Source: Embleya hyalina
Lineage (GTDB): Bacteria; Actinomycetota; Actinomycetes; Streptomycetales; Streptomycetaceae
Length of the DNA stretch: 64,000 bases
NCBI RefSeq assembly: GCF_003967355.1
Contig: NZ_BIFH01000014.1
Coordinates: 670,709 to 734,708 of the forward strand
Direction of reading: 5' to 3'
A model generated the notes under the pieces. That model did no database searches. It was not told the origin of the DNA and worked only from the letters and a program-made list of their open reading frames with translations. The position numbers and the translations under genes were made by a program. Below, one piece after another: positions 1-9,306 of the stretch. Numbering within the stretch: the first letter of the stretch is position 1; each line of letters opens with the position of its first letter.

Positions 1-83
1 GTCCGGCGTTTGAGGACAGGCGGGGCGCAGCCCGGTTGCGGGGGCGTTCGGGCCCAATTCCAGCCCGTCCGGCGTTTGAGGAC
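1..83 (-). repeat. REP-like repeat, two copies at the left edge
   Basis: Two exact copies of GTCCGGCGTTTGAGGAC start at 1 and 67, a 66-base period. The first is cut by the window edge, so the array probably continues to the left. They are the reverse complement of the core found in arrays at 28281-28890 and 59649-60270. The stretch between them (GGCGGGGCGCAGCCCGG) is also the reverse complement of the linker in the 59649 array. They lie downstream of the 3' end of the PAC2 gene. Bases 84-179 hold no recognisable gene. Confidence 0.8.
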
Positions 84-179
84 AACCGGGCCGGAGGCCG
101 GCCACCGACGGACGCCAACGGCGTCGAGCGCACCGGCCCCCGGTCCCAGCCCCATCAGGGCCATGTGGCCGCGAGCCTT

Positions 180-1031
180 TCACCCCTCCGGCTGATCACC
201 CTTACGCTTCAAATACCGCTCGAACTCCGCCGCGATCGCATCGCCCGACGCCTCCGGCAGGTCCTCGGTGTCCCGCGCCGCCTCCAGCGACCGCACGTAC
301 TCCGCCACCTCGGTGTCCTCGGCCGCGAGCTGATCCACGCCCACCTGCCACGCCCGCGCGTCCTCCGCGAGCTCGCCCATCGGCACGTTCACGTCGAGGA
401 AGTCCTCCAGCCGCCGCAGCAGCGCCAGCGTGGCCTTCGGCGACGGCGGCTGCGCCACATAGTGCGGAACCGAGGCCCAAAACGTCAGCGCCGGCATGCC
501 CGCGTGCGCGCACGCCTCCTGGAACACGCCCACGATCCCGGTCGGCCCCTCGTAGCGCGACTGCTCCAGCCCCACATTGCGCGCCACCACCGGGTCGGAG
601 GTCGTCCCGTTGACCGGGACGGGCCGCGAGTGCGGCGCGTCGCCCAGCATCGCGCCCAGCACCACCACCGTCTCCACGCCCAACTCGTGCGCGAAGCCCA
701 GCAGTTCGTTGCAGAACGAACGCCAGCGCAGATTCGGCTCTATCCCGTGCACCAGCACCAGGTCGCGGCGCGGCTCGGTCAGCCGGACCACCGACAGCCG
801 CGTGGTGGGCCAGGTGATCCGCCGGGTGTCGCCGTCGAGCCATATGGTCGGCCGGTTCACCTGGAAGTCGTAATAGTCCTCGGCGTCCAGCGCCGCGAAC
901 ACCTCGCCCTTCCAGACCCGGTCCAGGTGCTCGATCGCGGCGGAAGCGGCGTCGCCTGCGTCGTTCCAGCCCTCGAACGCGGCCACCATGACGGGGTCGA
1001 TCAGCTCGGGCAGGTCGTCGAGCTCGATCAC
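180..1031 (-). CDS. PAC2 family protein (proteasome assembly chaperone-like)
   Basis: A 283-residue protein of the PAC2 family. The family is named after the eukaryotic proteasome assembly chaperone 2, but the actinobacterial members have no proven function. The N-terminus IELDDLPELIDPVMVAAFEG followed by WNDAGDAA is typical of the actinobacterial branch. A central stretch GVETVVVLGAMLGDAPHSRP and GPTGIVGVFQ is also characteristic. The GTG at 1031 is chosen because GGAAGGAGG lies six bases upstream; upstream in-frame codons lack such a site and give an unlikely low-complexity extension. The gene is transcribed away from metH, with about 350 bp between the two starts. A link to the proteasome genes 15 kb away is tempting but is only inference. 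Confidence 0.88.
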   Translation of the reverse strand: MIELDDLPELIDPVMVAAFEGWNDAGDAASAAIEHLDRVWKGEVFAALDAEDYYDFQVNRPTIWLDGDTRRITWPTTRLSVVRLTEPRRDLVLVHGIEPNLRWRSFCNELLGFAHELGVETVVVLGAMLGDAPHSRPVPVNGTTSDPVVARNVGLEQSRYEGPTGIVGVFQEACAHAGMPALTFWASVPHYVAQPPSPKATLALLRRLEDFLDVNVPMGELAEDARAWQVGVDQLAAEDTEVAEYVRSLEAARDTEDLPEASGDAIAAEFERYLKRKGDQPEG

Positions 1032-1379
1032 CCAGTGCCTCCTTCCGGCCGGGGCCGGGATCCGTGCGCCGCGGCCGACCGTACTCCGGGACCGCGAGAG
1101 CTGTACGGTCCCCACATTACGGGTTGCGGCACCCGCGACCAGACCCGCCGGCGCCGACTTCGCCCACAGTGAAATCGACGCCCCGCCCGGCGGCCACGCG
1201 GCCAACGCGCCCCATACGGCCCGCTAAACACGAGTGACCGGACGGTGACCAGTGGGACACGTCACCCGCGAGTCATCGAGCTCCCGACGAGGATCGCATT
1301 AAGCTGGCGCTCTGGCCCGAGCCGTCACGACGGCACCGGGCAAGCCGACAGCCGTCGCACCCATCGGAGACGCATTCTC

Positions 1380-4300
1380 ATGACAGCAACCCCGCAGCAA
1401 CTTCGCGAAGCACTCGCCACCCGCGTCGTCGTCGCCGATGGAGCGATGGGAACCATGCTCCAGGCCCAGGATCCCAGCCTGGACGATTTCCAGGGCCACG
1501 AAGGCTGCAACGAGGTCCTGAACGTCACCCGACCCGACATCGTGCGCAACGTGCACAAGGAATACTTCGACGTCGGCGTGGACTGCGTCGAGACCAACAC
1601 ATTCGGCGCCAACCTCGGCAACCTGGGTGAATACGACATCCAGGACCGGATCTACGAACTCGCCGAAGCCGGCGCCCGGATCGCCCGTGAAGTGGCCGAC
1701 GGCTACACCACGCCCGACCGCCCCCGCTGGGTGCTCGGCTCGATCGGCCCCGGCACCAAGCTGCCCAGCCTCGGCCACGTGCCCTTCGCCACGCTGCGCG
1801 ACGCGTTCGAGGTCAACGCCGCCGGCCTGATCGACGGCGGCGCGCACGCCCTGCTCATCGAGACCAGCCAGGACCTGCTGCAGACCAAGGCCTCGATCAT
1901 CGGCGCCCAGCGCGCCCTGAAGAAGGCCGGCGTCGACCTGCCGATCTTCGCCCAGGTCACCGTCGAGACCACCGGCGCCATGCTGATGGGCTCCGAGATC
2001 GGCGCCGCGCTCACCGCGCTGGAGCCGCTGGGCATCGACTTCATCGGCCTCAACTGCGCCACCGGCCCGGTCGAGATGAGCGAGCACCTGCGCCACCTCG
2101 CCAAGCACGCCGGCATCGGCGTCACCGCGATGCCCAACGCCGGCCTGCCGATCCTGACCAAGGACGGCGCGCACTACCCGCTCAGCCCCGACGAACTGGC
2201 CGACGCGCACGACACCTTCACCCGCGACTACGGCCTGGCCCTGGTCGGCGGCTGCTGCGGCACCACCCCCGCGCACCTGAAGGCCGTGGTCGAGCGGGTG
2301 CACGGGCGCGAGCTGACCCCGCGCAACCCCCGCCACGAGCCCGCCGCCGCCTCGCTCTACCAGTCGGTGCCCTTCCGCCAGGACCTGTCGTACCTGTCCA
2401 TCGGCGAGCGCACCAACGCCAACGGCTCCAAGGCGTTCCGCGAGGCCATGCTCGAAGGCCGCTACGACGACTGCCTCGACATCGCCCGCGACCAGACCCG
2501 CGACGGCGCGCACATGCTCGACCTCAACATCGACTACGTCGGCCGCGACGGCGTCGCCGACATGCGCGAACTCGCCGGCCGCCTCGCCACCGCCTCCACC
2601 CTGCCGATCATGCTCGACTCCACCGAGCCCGAGGTCCTCGAAGCCGGCCTCGAACTGCTCGGCGGGCGCGCCGTGGTCAACTCGGTCAACTACGAGGACG
2701 GCGACGGCCCCACCTCCCGCTTCCGGCGCATCATGCCGCTGGTCAAGGAGCACGGCGCGGCCGTGGTCGCGCTGACCATCGACGAGGAGGGCCAGGCCCG
2801 CACCGCCGAATGGAAGGTCCGCGTCGCCGAGCGGCTGATCACCGCGCTCACCGAGGAGTGGGGGATCGCGGTCTCCGACATCATCATCGACGCGCTCACC
2901 TTCCCCATCGGCACCGGCCAGGAGGAGACCCGCCGCGACGGCATCGAGACCATCGACGCGATCCGCGAGATCAAGCGCCGCCACCCCGAGGTGCAGACCA
3001 CCCTCGGCCTGTCCAACGTCTCCTTCGGCCTCAACCCGGCCGCGCGCATCGTGCTCAACTCGGTCTTCCTCAACGAGTGCATCGAAGCCGGCCTCGACTC
3101 CGCGATCGTGCACGCCAGCAAGATCCTGCCGATGGCGCGCATCCCCGAGGAGCAGCGCGAGGTCGCCCTCGACATGGTCTACGACCGCCGGCGCGAGGAC
3201 TACGACCCGCTCCAGCGCTTCCTGGAACTGTTCGACGGCGTCGACGCCAAGTCCGTACGCGCCACCCGCGCCCAGGAACTGGCCGCGCTCCCGCTGAACG
3301 AACGCCTGGAGCGGCGGATCATCGACGGCGAACGCGCCGGCCTCGAGGAGGACCTCGACGAGGCGCTGCGCGAACGCAGCGCGCTGGTGATCATCAACGA
3401 CACCCTGCTGGCCGGCATGAAGGTCGTCGGCGAGCTGTTCGGCTCCGGCCAGATGCAGCTGCCGTTCGTGCTCCAGTCCGCCGAGGTGATGAAGTCCGCC
3501 GTCGCGCACCTGGAACCGCACATCGAAAAGGTCGAGGGCGAGGACGGCAAGGGCACCATCGTGCTCGCCACCGTCAAGGGCGACGTGCACGACATCGGCA
3601 AGAACCTCGTCGACATCATCCTGTCCAACAACGGCTACAACGTGGTCAACATCGGCATCAAGCAGCCGGTGGCGGCCATCCTCGAAGCCGCCGAGGAACA
3701 CCGCGCCGACGTGATCGGGATGTCCGGCCTGCTGGTCAAGTCCACCGTGATCATGAAGGAAAACCTCCAGGAGCTGAACACCCGCGGCCTGGCCGCCGGC
3801 TACCCCGTCATCCTCGGCGGCGCCGCCCTCACCCGCGCCTACGTCGAAGAGGACCTGTACGACATCTACGCCGGCGAGGTCCGCTACGCCCGCGACGCCT
3901 TCGAGGGCCTGCGCCTGATGGACGCCCTGATGGGCGTCAAGCGCGGCGTACCCGGGGTGGAGCTGCCCGCGCTGCGCCGGCGCAAGGTCGCCGCCGCCAA
4001 GGTGATCGAGACCGAGCCCGAGGAGATGCCCGCCCGCTCCGACGTGGCGATCGACAACCCCGTGCCCACCCCGCCGTTCTGGGGCGACCGCGTGGTCAAG
4101 GGCATCCAGCTGAACGACTACGCGTCCTGGCTGGACGAGCGCGCCACCTTCATGGGCCAGTGGGGCCTCAAGCCCACCCGCGGCGGCGACGGGCCCTCCT
4201 ACGAGGAACTCGTCGAGACCGAGGGCCGCCCGCGCCTGCGCTACTGGCTCGACCGCATCGTCACCGACAACCTCCTCGACGCCGGCGTGGTCTACGGCTA

Positions 4301-4856
4301 CTTCCCGTGCGTGTCCAAGGGCGACGACCTCATCGTGCTCGACGACGCCGGCAACGAGCGCACCCGCTTCACCTTCCCGCGCCAACGGCGCGACCGGCAC
4401 CTGTGCCTGGCCGACTTCTTCCGCCCCGAGGATTCCGGCGAGATCGACGTGGTCGGCTTCCAGATCGCCACCATGGGCCCGCGCCTGTCCGGCGCCACCG
4501 CCGAACTGTTCGCGGAGAACTCCTACCGCGACTACCTCGAACTGCACGGGCTGTCCGTACAACTCGCCGAGGCCCTCGCCGAATACTGGCACGCGCGCGT
4601 GCGCGCCGAACTCGGCTTCGCCGGCGAGGACCCCGCCGACCTCGACGGCATGCTCAAGCTGCACTACCGCGGTGCGCGCTTCTCGCTCGGCTACGGCGCC
4701 TGCCCCGACCTCGAGGACCGGGCCAAGATCACCGCGCTCCTGCGGCCCGAACGCATCGGCGTCGAACTGTCCGAGGAGTTCCAACTGCACCCCGAACAGT
4801 CCACCGACGCCATCGTGCTCCACCACCCCGAGGCGAACTACTTCAACGCCCGCTGA
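1380..4856 (+). CDS. metH: Methionine synthase, cobalamin-dependent (MetH)
   Basis: A 1158-residue cytosolic enzyme that transfers a methyl group from 5-methyltetrahydrofolate to homocysteine through cobalamin. Domain order is complete. The homocysteine-binding barrel (about 1-310) has zinc-ligand Cys226 (LNCATGP) and Cys292/Cys293 (GGCCGTTP). A pterin-binding domain (about 340-610) follows. The cobalamin module has the DVHDIGKN signature with axial ligand His737. The C-terminal SAM-binding activation domain (about 900-1158) contains RFSLGYGACPD. The ATG at 1380 begins MTATPQQLREALATRVVVAD, which matches the family start; upstream in-frame sequence looks non-coding. The gene stands alone, with a hairpin at 4879-4903 after it. 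I looked for a cobalamin or SAH riboswitch in 1206-1379 and saw no convincing one. Confidence 0.97.
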   Translation: MTATPQQLREALATRVVVADGAMGTMLQAQDPSLDDFQGHEGCNEVLNVTRPDIVRNVHKEYFDVGVDCVETNTFGANLGNLGEYDIQDRIYELAEAGARIAREVADGYTTPDRPRWVLGSIGPGTKLPSLGHVPFATLRDAFEVNAAGLIDGGAHALLIETSQDLLQTKASIIGAQRALKKAGVDLPIFAQVTVETTGAMLMGSEIGAALTALEPLGIDFIGLNCATGPVEMSEHLRHLAKHAGIGVTAMPNAGLPILTKDGAHYPLSPDELADAHDTFTRDYGLALVGGCCGTTPAHLKAVVERVHGRELTPRNPRHEPAAASLYQSVPFRQDLSYLSIGERTNANGSKAFREAMLEGRYDDCLDIARDQTRDGAHMLDLNIDYVGRDGVADMRELAGRLATASTLPIMLDSTEPEVLEAGLELLGGRAVVNSVNYEDGDGPTSRFRRIMPLVKEHGAAVVALTIDEEGQARTAEWKVRVAERLITALTEEWGIAVSDIIIDALTFPIGTGQEETRRDGIETIDAIREIKRRHPEVQTTLGLSNVSFGLNPAARIVLNSVFLNECIEAGLDSAIVHASKILPMARIPEEQREVALDMVYDRRREDYDPLQRFLELFDGVDAKSVRATRAQELAALPLNERLERRIIDGERAGLEEDLDEALRERSALVIINDTLLAGMKVVGELFGSGQMQLPFVLQSAEVMKSAVAHLEPHIEKVEGEDGKGTIVLATVKGDVHDIGKNLVDIILSNNGYNVVNIGIKQPVAAILEAAEEHRADVIGMSGLLVKSTVIMKENLQELNTRGLAAGYPVILGGAALTRAYVEEDLYDIYAGEVRYARDAFEGLRLMDALMGVKRGVPGVELPALRRRKVAAAKVIETEPEEMPARSDVAIDNPVPTPPFWGDRVVKGIQLNDYASWLDERATFMGQWGLKPTRGGDGPSYEELVETEGRPRLRYWLDRIVTDNLLDAGVVYGYFPCVSKGDDLIVLDDAGNERTRFTFPRQRRDRHLCLADFFRPEDSGEIDVVGFQIATMGPRLSGATAELFAENSYRDYLELHGLSVQLAEALAEYWHARVRAELGFAGEDPADLDGMLKLHYRGARFSLGYGACPDLEDRAKITALLRPERIGVELSEEFQLHPEQSTDAIVLHHPEANYFNAR

Positions 4857-4878
4857 CCCACCCACCCACACCGGTCCC

Positions 4879-4903
4879 GGCCGGGGCGCCATCCGCCCCG
4901 GCC
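4879..4903. terminator. Hairpin terminator after metH
   Basis: GGCCGGGGCG (4879-4888) pairs perfectly with CGCCCCGGCC (4894-4903) across a five-base loop, 22 bases after the metH stop. No T-run follows, which is common for terminators in this GC range. Confidence 0.65.
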
Positions 4904-4927
4904 GCACCGGCGGCCCGAACGAGGCAC

Positions 4928-5776
4928 ATGCTCGGCGACGTCCCGCACACCCTCGCCTGCCCGCACTGCGGCGCCGACCTGGCGGGGGAGGACACCGGCC
5001 TGCGCTGCGCCGCCGGGCACACCTTCGACATCGCCCGCCAGGGCTACGTCAACCTGCTCACCGGCGCCGGCCCCACCGGTACCGCCGACACCGCCGCCAT
5101 GGTCGCCGCCCGGGTCGACTTCCTCGGCGCCGGCCACTACGACCGGCTCGGCGACGCGCTCGCCGCGGCCTGCGCCGACGCGCCGCCCGGCACCCTCGTC
5201 GACGTCGGCGCCGGCACCGGACACCACCTCGCGCGCGTCCTGGACGCGCTGCCGGACCGCCGCGGGCTCGCCCTCGACATCTCCAAATACGCGCTGCGCC
5301 GCGCCGCCCGCGCCCACCCCCGCATGGGCGCGGCCGTCTGCGACGCCTGGCGCCCGCTGCCGGTGCGCACCGGCGTCGCCGCCCGCGTACTCAACGTGTT
5401 CGCCCCGCGCAACCCACCCGAACTGCACCGCATCCTCCACCCCGACGGCGCCCTGGTCGTCGCCGCCCCCGCCCCCGGACACCTCGGCGAACTCGTCCCC
5501 GCCCTCGACCTGCTCCGCGTCGACGCGGACAAGCGGGAGCGGATCGACGCCAAACTCGCCCCCTGGTTCACCGTGCGCGCTCGGCGGACCCTCACCTACC
5601 CCATGACGCTCGACCACGCCGCGATCGCCACCGTGGTCGCGATGGGCCCCAGCGCCTGGCACACCGACCCCGAAGACCTGCGCACACGGCTCGCCGCGCT
5701 GGCGAACCCGCAGGTCGTGACCGCTTCGATCACCGTTTCCGTATACGACCCCGTTCGGCGGTTGCCCAATCCCTGA
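4928..5776 (+). CDS. RlmA/TlrB-like 23S rRNA (guanine-N1) methyltransferase
   Basis: A 282-residue SAM-dependent methyltransferase. The N-terminal zinc finger has Cys11, Cys14, Cys27 and His31 (CPHCGADL ... RCAAGHTFD), followed by ARQGYVNLL, the hallmark of the RlmA family. The Rossmann motif is VDVGAGTGHHL (about 99-109). RlmA(I) methylates G745 of 23S rRNA, while RlmA(II)/TlrB methylates G748 and gives tylosin resistance. Which base is used here cannot be told from sequence by eye, so a housekeeping or macrolide-resistance role are both open. The ATG at 4928 directly precedes the conserved finger. It follows metH after a 71-base gap with a hairpin and has no obvious partner gene. Confidence 0.85.
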   Translation: MLGDVPHTLACPHCGADLAGEDTGLRCAAGHTFDIARQGYVNLLTGAGPTGTADTAAMVAARVDFLGAGHYDRLGDALAAACADAPPGTLVDVGAGTGHHLARVLDALPDRRGLALDISKYALRRAARAHPRMGAAVCDAWRPLPVRTGVAARVLNVFAPRNPPELHRILHPDGALVVAAPAPGHLGELVPALDLLRVDADKRERIDAKLAPWFTVRARRTLTYPMTLDHAAIATVVAMGPSAWHTDPEDLRTRLAALANPQVVTASITVSVYDPVRRLPNP

Positions 5777-5904
5777 CGACGCCGCACAATCGAGGACCCG
5801 CCGGAGCCAACCGGCGGATCCGACCCCTGGAGAACCCGCGTGAGGAGATTCACCCACCCCATCCACACCACCACGCCGCGCACCGGCGGAGAGGCGGCCA
5901 CCCG

Positions 5905-6609
5905 ATGACGGCAGCGCTGACGACCACCACCGGAGCCCGCCCGGGCCACGGCCTCCAAGCCGTCCTGTTCGACATGGACGGCACCCTGGTCGACACCGAA
6001 CGCCACTGGTTCGCCACCGAGACCGCGGTGATGGCCGACCTCGACTTCACCCTCACCGCGCAACACGCCGAGCAACTCCTCGGCAGCCCCATGGAGCGCG
6101 CGGTCGCCTACCTGCTCTCGGTCTCCGGCCTCGACGTGCCGCCCGGCGAACTGGAGCACCGGATCAACACCGACATGGTGCGCCGCCTGCGCGACGGCGT
6201 GGACCTGCGCCCCGGCGCCAAACGGCTGCTCGCCGAGGTCGACGACGCGGGCGTGCCGTGCGCGCTCGTCACCGCCTCCCAGCGGCTGATCGTGGACGCC
6301 GTACTGCCCTCGATCGGCGCCCACCACTTCCGCCTCACCCTCGCCGGCGACGAGATCGCGCGCACCAAGCCGCACCCCGACCCGTACCTGACCGCGGCCC
6401 GCCGGCTCGATGCCGAACCCTGGGCCTGCGTGGTCGTCGAGGACTCGCCCACCGGGATCGCCGCCGGCGAGGCCGCCGGGTGCGCCGTGCTGGCCGTGCC
6501 GAGCATGACGCCCATCCCGCCCGCGCCCACGCGCACCGTGGTCGACTCCCTCGAGGAAGTCGACCTCGCGTATCTGCGCGACCTGGCCCGGGCCCGCGTC
6601 GCCCGCTGA
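5905..6609 (+). CDS. HAD-superfamily phosphatase (beta-phosphoglucomutase-like)
   Basis: A 234-residue haloacid dehalogenase-fold hydrolase. Motif I is LFDMDGTLVDTE, with the nucleophile and acid/base aspartates in DxD. Motif II is the serine/threonine region ALVTASQ. The lysine of motif III lies in ARTKPHPDPYL, and motif IV is VVVEDSPTGIAAG. The helical cap between motif I and II is of the C1 type seen in phosphoglycolate phosphatase and beta-phosphoglucomutase relatives, so the substrate is a small phosphorylated metabolite that I cannot name. The ATG at 5905 starts MTAALTTTTGARPGHGLQAV. It follows the rRNA methyltransferase by 128 bp and is followed by a hairpin. Confidence 0.87.
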   Translation: MTAALTTTTGARPGHGLQAVLFDMDGTLVDTERHWFATETAVMADLDFTLTAQHAEQLLGSPMERAVAYLLSVSGLDVPPGELEHRINTDMVRRLRDGVDLRPGAKRLLAEVDDAGVPCALVTASQRLIVDAVLPSIGAHHFRLTLAGDEIARTKPHPDPYLTAARRLDAEPWACVVVEDSPTGIAAGEAAGCAVLAVPSMTPIPPAPTRTVVDSLEEVDLAYLRDLARARVAR

Positions 6610-6669
6610 CGGGCGCCACCGCCGCCCCCGCGGTCGCCACACCCGCAAAGCCGCCACACCCGTAAACGG

Positions 6670-6707
6670 GTGGGAGCGGACGGGCCCGAAGGCCCGCCCG
6701 CTCCCAC
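6670..6707. terminator. Hairpin terminator after the HAD gene
   Basis: A 17-base left arm beginning GTGGGAGCGG (6670-6686) pairs with 6691-6707, with a single A-C mismatch and a CGAA loop. A strong GC-rich hairpin 60 bases after the HAD stop. Confidence 0.75.
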
Positions 6708-6710
6708 ATC

Positions 6711-7020
6711 CCCGTGTTTCCCCCGTACCGCTTTCCCCGTTCCCCGCGGTTCCCCCGAACCGCGGTTCCCGTGCTCCCCTGGTTCGGTCCCCGCGATTCC
6801 CCCGAATCGCGGTTCCCGTGTCCCCCGAACCGGAGCCCCCGTGCTCCGACCCACAGTTCCCCGTCGGTCCTGTCGACCTCCCGGCGGCGGTTTCCCCCGT
6901 CCCCGTGACCGCCGAGAGGTCTCCCGGTCGTGCTCCGCCCGATCCCCGAAGGAATCGGACCCCCGTAGTACTACCCCCGTAGTACTGCCCGTGGTTCCCG
7001 TTGCCGGGTTCCCCGTGTGA
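6711..7020. repeat. C-rich field of mini-hairpins (intergenic)
   Basis: The 615-bp gap between the HAD gene and the kinase gene holds no recognisable gene. Its first half is a string of C-runs joined by small inverted repeats. GCGGTTC-CCCC-GAACCGC (6746-6763) and GCGATTC-CCCC-GAATCGC (6793-6810) have the same loop and are each followed by GGTTCCCGTG (6764 and 6811). Further on come GGAGC-CCCCGT-GCTCC, a CCGAT/ATCGG pair, and GTAGTAC twice in a row near 6968-6987. The minus strand is correspondingly G-rich. Confidence 0.7.
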
Positions 7021-7224
7021 TGTCCAGTGTTCGCGATCGGAAAGGGCAGGGCTTCAGGGAAGTCCCTCGCGTTGTCCCGCACTCCCTCGCGCGCCCCGCC
7101 AGACCGTTGAGTACGGACCGCGACTCCGCCCCTGGGAGGAGATCGCCCCACCGCTCCTCCCAAGGGACGAGACCGAGGCCCCGGGGGGTCAAAACCCCCG
7201 GCCGGGGGCCCTACCTTAAGAGAC

Positions 7225-8598
7225 GTGCGCGCCGTGACCCCCGACCCGGACACCCCCGCCGGGACCTCAGACCGACCCGCCCCGAGCGACCTCGCGCCCC
7301 GGGTCGTGCGACCACGGGCCGGCCTCGCCGACATCGTCCACGAACTCGGCCGCGACGCGCAGCAACCCTGGCCACGCCCCACCGTGCTCGACCTGGCCCT
7401 GGTGGTCCTGCTGTCGGTGTTCTCCGTCGGCGGCCTGTACTTTCGCGAACTCGGCATGCGCGACGTGCGCGACCCCGACGTGTGGGGCGTACTGCTCGCC
7501 CTGCTGACCGCGGTGCCGCTGCTGTGGCGCGGCGCGCACTCGCTGCGCGTGCTCGTCGCCGTCAGCGCCGCCGGCCTGCTGCTCGCCGGCGCGCACTACG
7601 AGTCCGCGGGCGCCGGCATCGGCCAGATCGTCGCGCTGTACGCCGTCGCCGTCGGCCGCTCCCGGGTACCCGCCGCCCTCGCGCTCGCCTTCACCGAGAG
7701 CGCCACCGTCGTATGGCTCGCGCTCCGCGACAGCGACATCGTCTTCCTCGACGTGGTGGCCAACCTCGCCGCGATCTTCGCCGTCTGGGCCTTCGCCCGC
7801 AGCGTCGGCTTCCGCCGCGCCTACACCGCCGAACTCGAGGCCCGCGCCGAGCGCCTGGAACGCACCCGCGAAGCCGACACCCGCGCCGCGATCGCCGAGG
7901 AACGCGGCCGCATCGCCCGCGAACTGCACGACGTCGTCGCCCACCACGTCTCGGTGATGACCGTGCAGGCCTCCGCCGCGCAGCGCATGGTCGCGCGCAA
8001 CCCCGACCGGGCCAAGGAGGCGATGGCCGCCGTCGAGCAGACCGGCCGCGGCGCCCTCGTCGAGATGCGCCGCCTCGTCGGCATCCTGCGCGACACCACC
8101 GACGCCGTCGGCGGCCCCAACGAGGGACACAACGCCCCCCAACCCGGCCTGGACCAACTCGACACCCTCGTCACCCAGGTCCGCGAGGCCGGCCTGCCCG
8201 TCGAGCTGTCCCTGGAAGGCGCCCCCTGCGCCCTGCCGCCCGGCATCGACCTCGCCGCCTACCGGATCGTCCAGGAAGCCCTCACGAACACGCTCAAGCA
8301 CGCCGGCCCCGCCGAGGCCCGGGTGCTGCTGCGCTACAGCCGCACCGAACTCCTGGTCCGCGTCGCCGACGACGGCCGCGGCGGCAGCACCGCGCCCACC
8401 GGCGAACGCACCGGACACGGCCTGCTCGGCATGCGTGAGAGGGTCTCCCTCTACGGTGGACGCCTGTACGCGGGACCCCGCGCCCAGGACGGCTTCGAAG
8501 TCCTCGCCCGCATCCCCCTGTCCGCCACGAACCCCAACGACACCGCCGCCCCGCCGGACGGTGTCGCCCCCGACCGACTGGAGCAGACCCGCCCATGA
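7225..8598 (+). CDS. Two-component sensor histidine kinase, NarL/DesK type
   Basis: A 457-residue membrane histidine kinase of the HisKA_3 class. About five hydrophobic segments lie in residues 50-190 (for example [20 protein letters not shown]). A short coiled region and the phosphoacceptor box [17 protein letters not shown] follow, with His235. The N-box is [14 protein letters not shown], and the glycine boxes are DDGRGGS and [11 protein letters not shown]. There is no extracellular sensor domain, so the signal is probably sensed in or at the membrane. The GTG at 7225 has no ribosome site but TACCTT lies 13 bases upstream, so the exact start is uncertain. The stop overlaps the regulator gene by four bases (ATGA), so the two are a translationally coupled pair. 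Confidence 0.92.
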   Translation: MRAVTPDPDTPAGTSDRPAPSDLAPRVVRPRAGLADIVHELGRDAQQPWPRPTVLDLALVVLLSVFSVGGLYFRELGMRDVRDPDVWGVLLALLTAVPLLWRGAHSLRVLVAVSAAGLLLAGAHYESAGAGIGQIVALYAVAVGRSRVPAALALAFTESATVVWLALRDSDIVFLDVVANLAAIFAVWAFARSVGFRRAYTAELEARAERLERTREADTRAAIAEERGRIARELHDVVAHHVSVMTVQASAAQRMVARNPDRAKEAMAAVEQTGRGALVEMRRLVGILRDTTDAVGGPNEGHNAPQPGLDQLDTLVTQVREAGLPVELSLEGAPCALPPGIDLAAYRIVQEALTNTLKHAGPAEARVLLRYSRTELLVRVADDGRGGSTAPTGERTGHGLLGMRERVSLYGGRLYAGPRAQDGFEVLARIPLSATNPNDTAAPPDGVAPDRLEQTRP

Positions 8599-9272
8599 CG
8601 ATCCGCGTCATCCTGGTCGACGATCAGCCGCTGCTGCGCACCGGCTTCCGGATGATCCTGGAGGCCGAACCCGACATCGCCGTCGTCGGCGAGGCCGCCG
8701 ACGGCGAACAGGCCGTCGAACAGGTCCGCGCCCTACAGCCCGACGTGGTGCTGATGGACATCCGCATGCCCCGGATGGACGGCGTCGAGGCCACCCGCCG
8801 GATCGCCGGATCGGGCCGCGACGGGGAGAACGCCGCCCGCGTCCTCGTGCTCACCACGTTCGACCTCGACGAATACGTGGTCGAGGCGCTGCGCGCGGGA
8901 GCCAGCGGCTTCCTGCTCAAGGACGTGCCCGCCGACGACCTCGTCGCCGCCATCCGGGTCATCGCCGAGGGCGAGGCGCTGCTCGCGCCCAGCATCACCC
9001 GGCGCCTGCTCGACATGTACGCCGCCCGGCTGCCCTCCGCCGAGGACCCCACCCCCGACACGCTCGCGATGCTCACCGAGCGCGAGGTGGAGGTGCTGCG
9101 CCTGGTCGCGCGCGGGATGTCCAACGCGGAGATCGCCGCCGAGCTGTACGTCAGCGAGACCACCGTCAAGACCCACGTCGGCCACGTGCTGACCAAACTC
9201 GGCCTGCGCGACCGGGTCCAGGCCGCCGTCTACGCCTACGAGAGCGGCCTGGTGCGCCCCGGCGCCATCTGA
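8595..9272 (+). CDS. LuxR/NarL-family response regulator
   Basis: A 225-residue partner of the preceding kinase. The receiver domain (1-125) has the acidic pair in VDDQPLL, the phosphoacceptor Asp55 in [13 protein letters not shown], the conserved Thr in [13 protein letters not shown], and the Lys in [12 protein letters not shown]. The C-terminal LuxR helix-turn-helix is [20 protein letters not shown] followed by [16 protein letters not shown]. The ATG overlaps the kinase stop, so expression is coupled. Targets are unknown; such pairs often control the cell envelope or the adjacent gene. It converges on the RecB-like gene 34 bp downstream. Confidence 0.94.
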   Translation: MTIRVILVDDQPLLRTGFRMILEAEPDIAVVGEAADGEQAVEQVRALQPDVVLMDIRMPRMDGVEATRRIAGSGRDGENAARVLVLTTFDLDEYVVEALRAGASGFLLKDVPADDLVAAIRVIAEGEALLAPSITRRLLDMYAARLPSAEDPTPDTLAMLTEREVEVLRLVARGMSNAEIAAELYVSETTVKTHVGHVLTKLGLRDRVQAAVYAYESGLVRPGAI

Positions 9273-9306
9273 GCGCCCGCCCGCCGAGCCCCGCCGGACG
9301 GGACCG

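Noticed and set aside
1206-1379. Possible cobalamin or SAH riboswitch upstream of metH
   Set aside because: I could not find the conserved B12-box or the SAH aptamer core; the G/C-rich pairing seen is weak. A covariance-model search would settle it.
1299-4907. Long open frame antisense to metH
   Set aside because: It is a GC-rich shadow of metH with Gly/Val/Asp/Ala-dominated sequence and no domain; metH itself is unmistakable.
4928-5776. Macrolide resistance gene (tlrB)
   Set aside because: RlmA-family housekeeping enzymes look the same by eye and there is no antibiotic cluster here, so resistance is not claimed.
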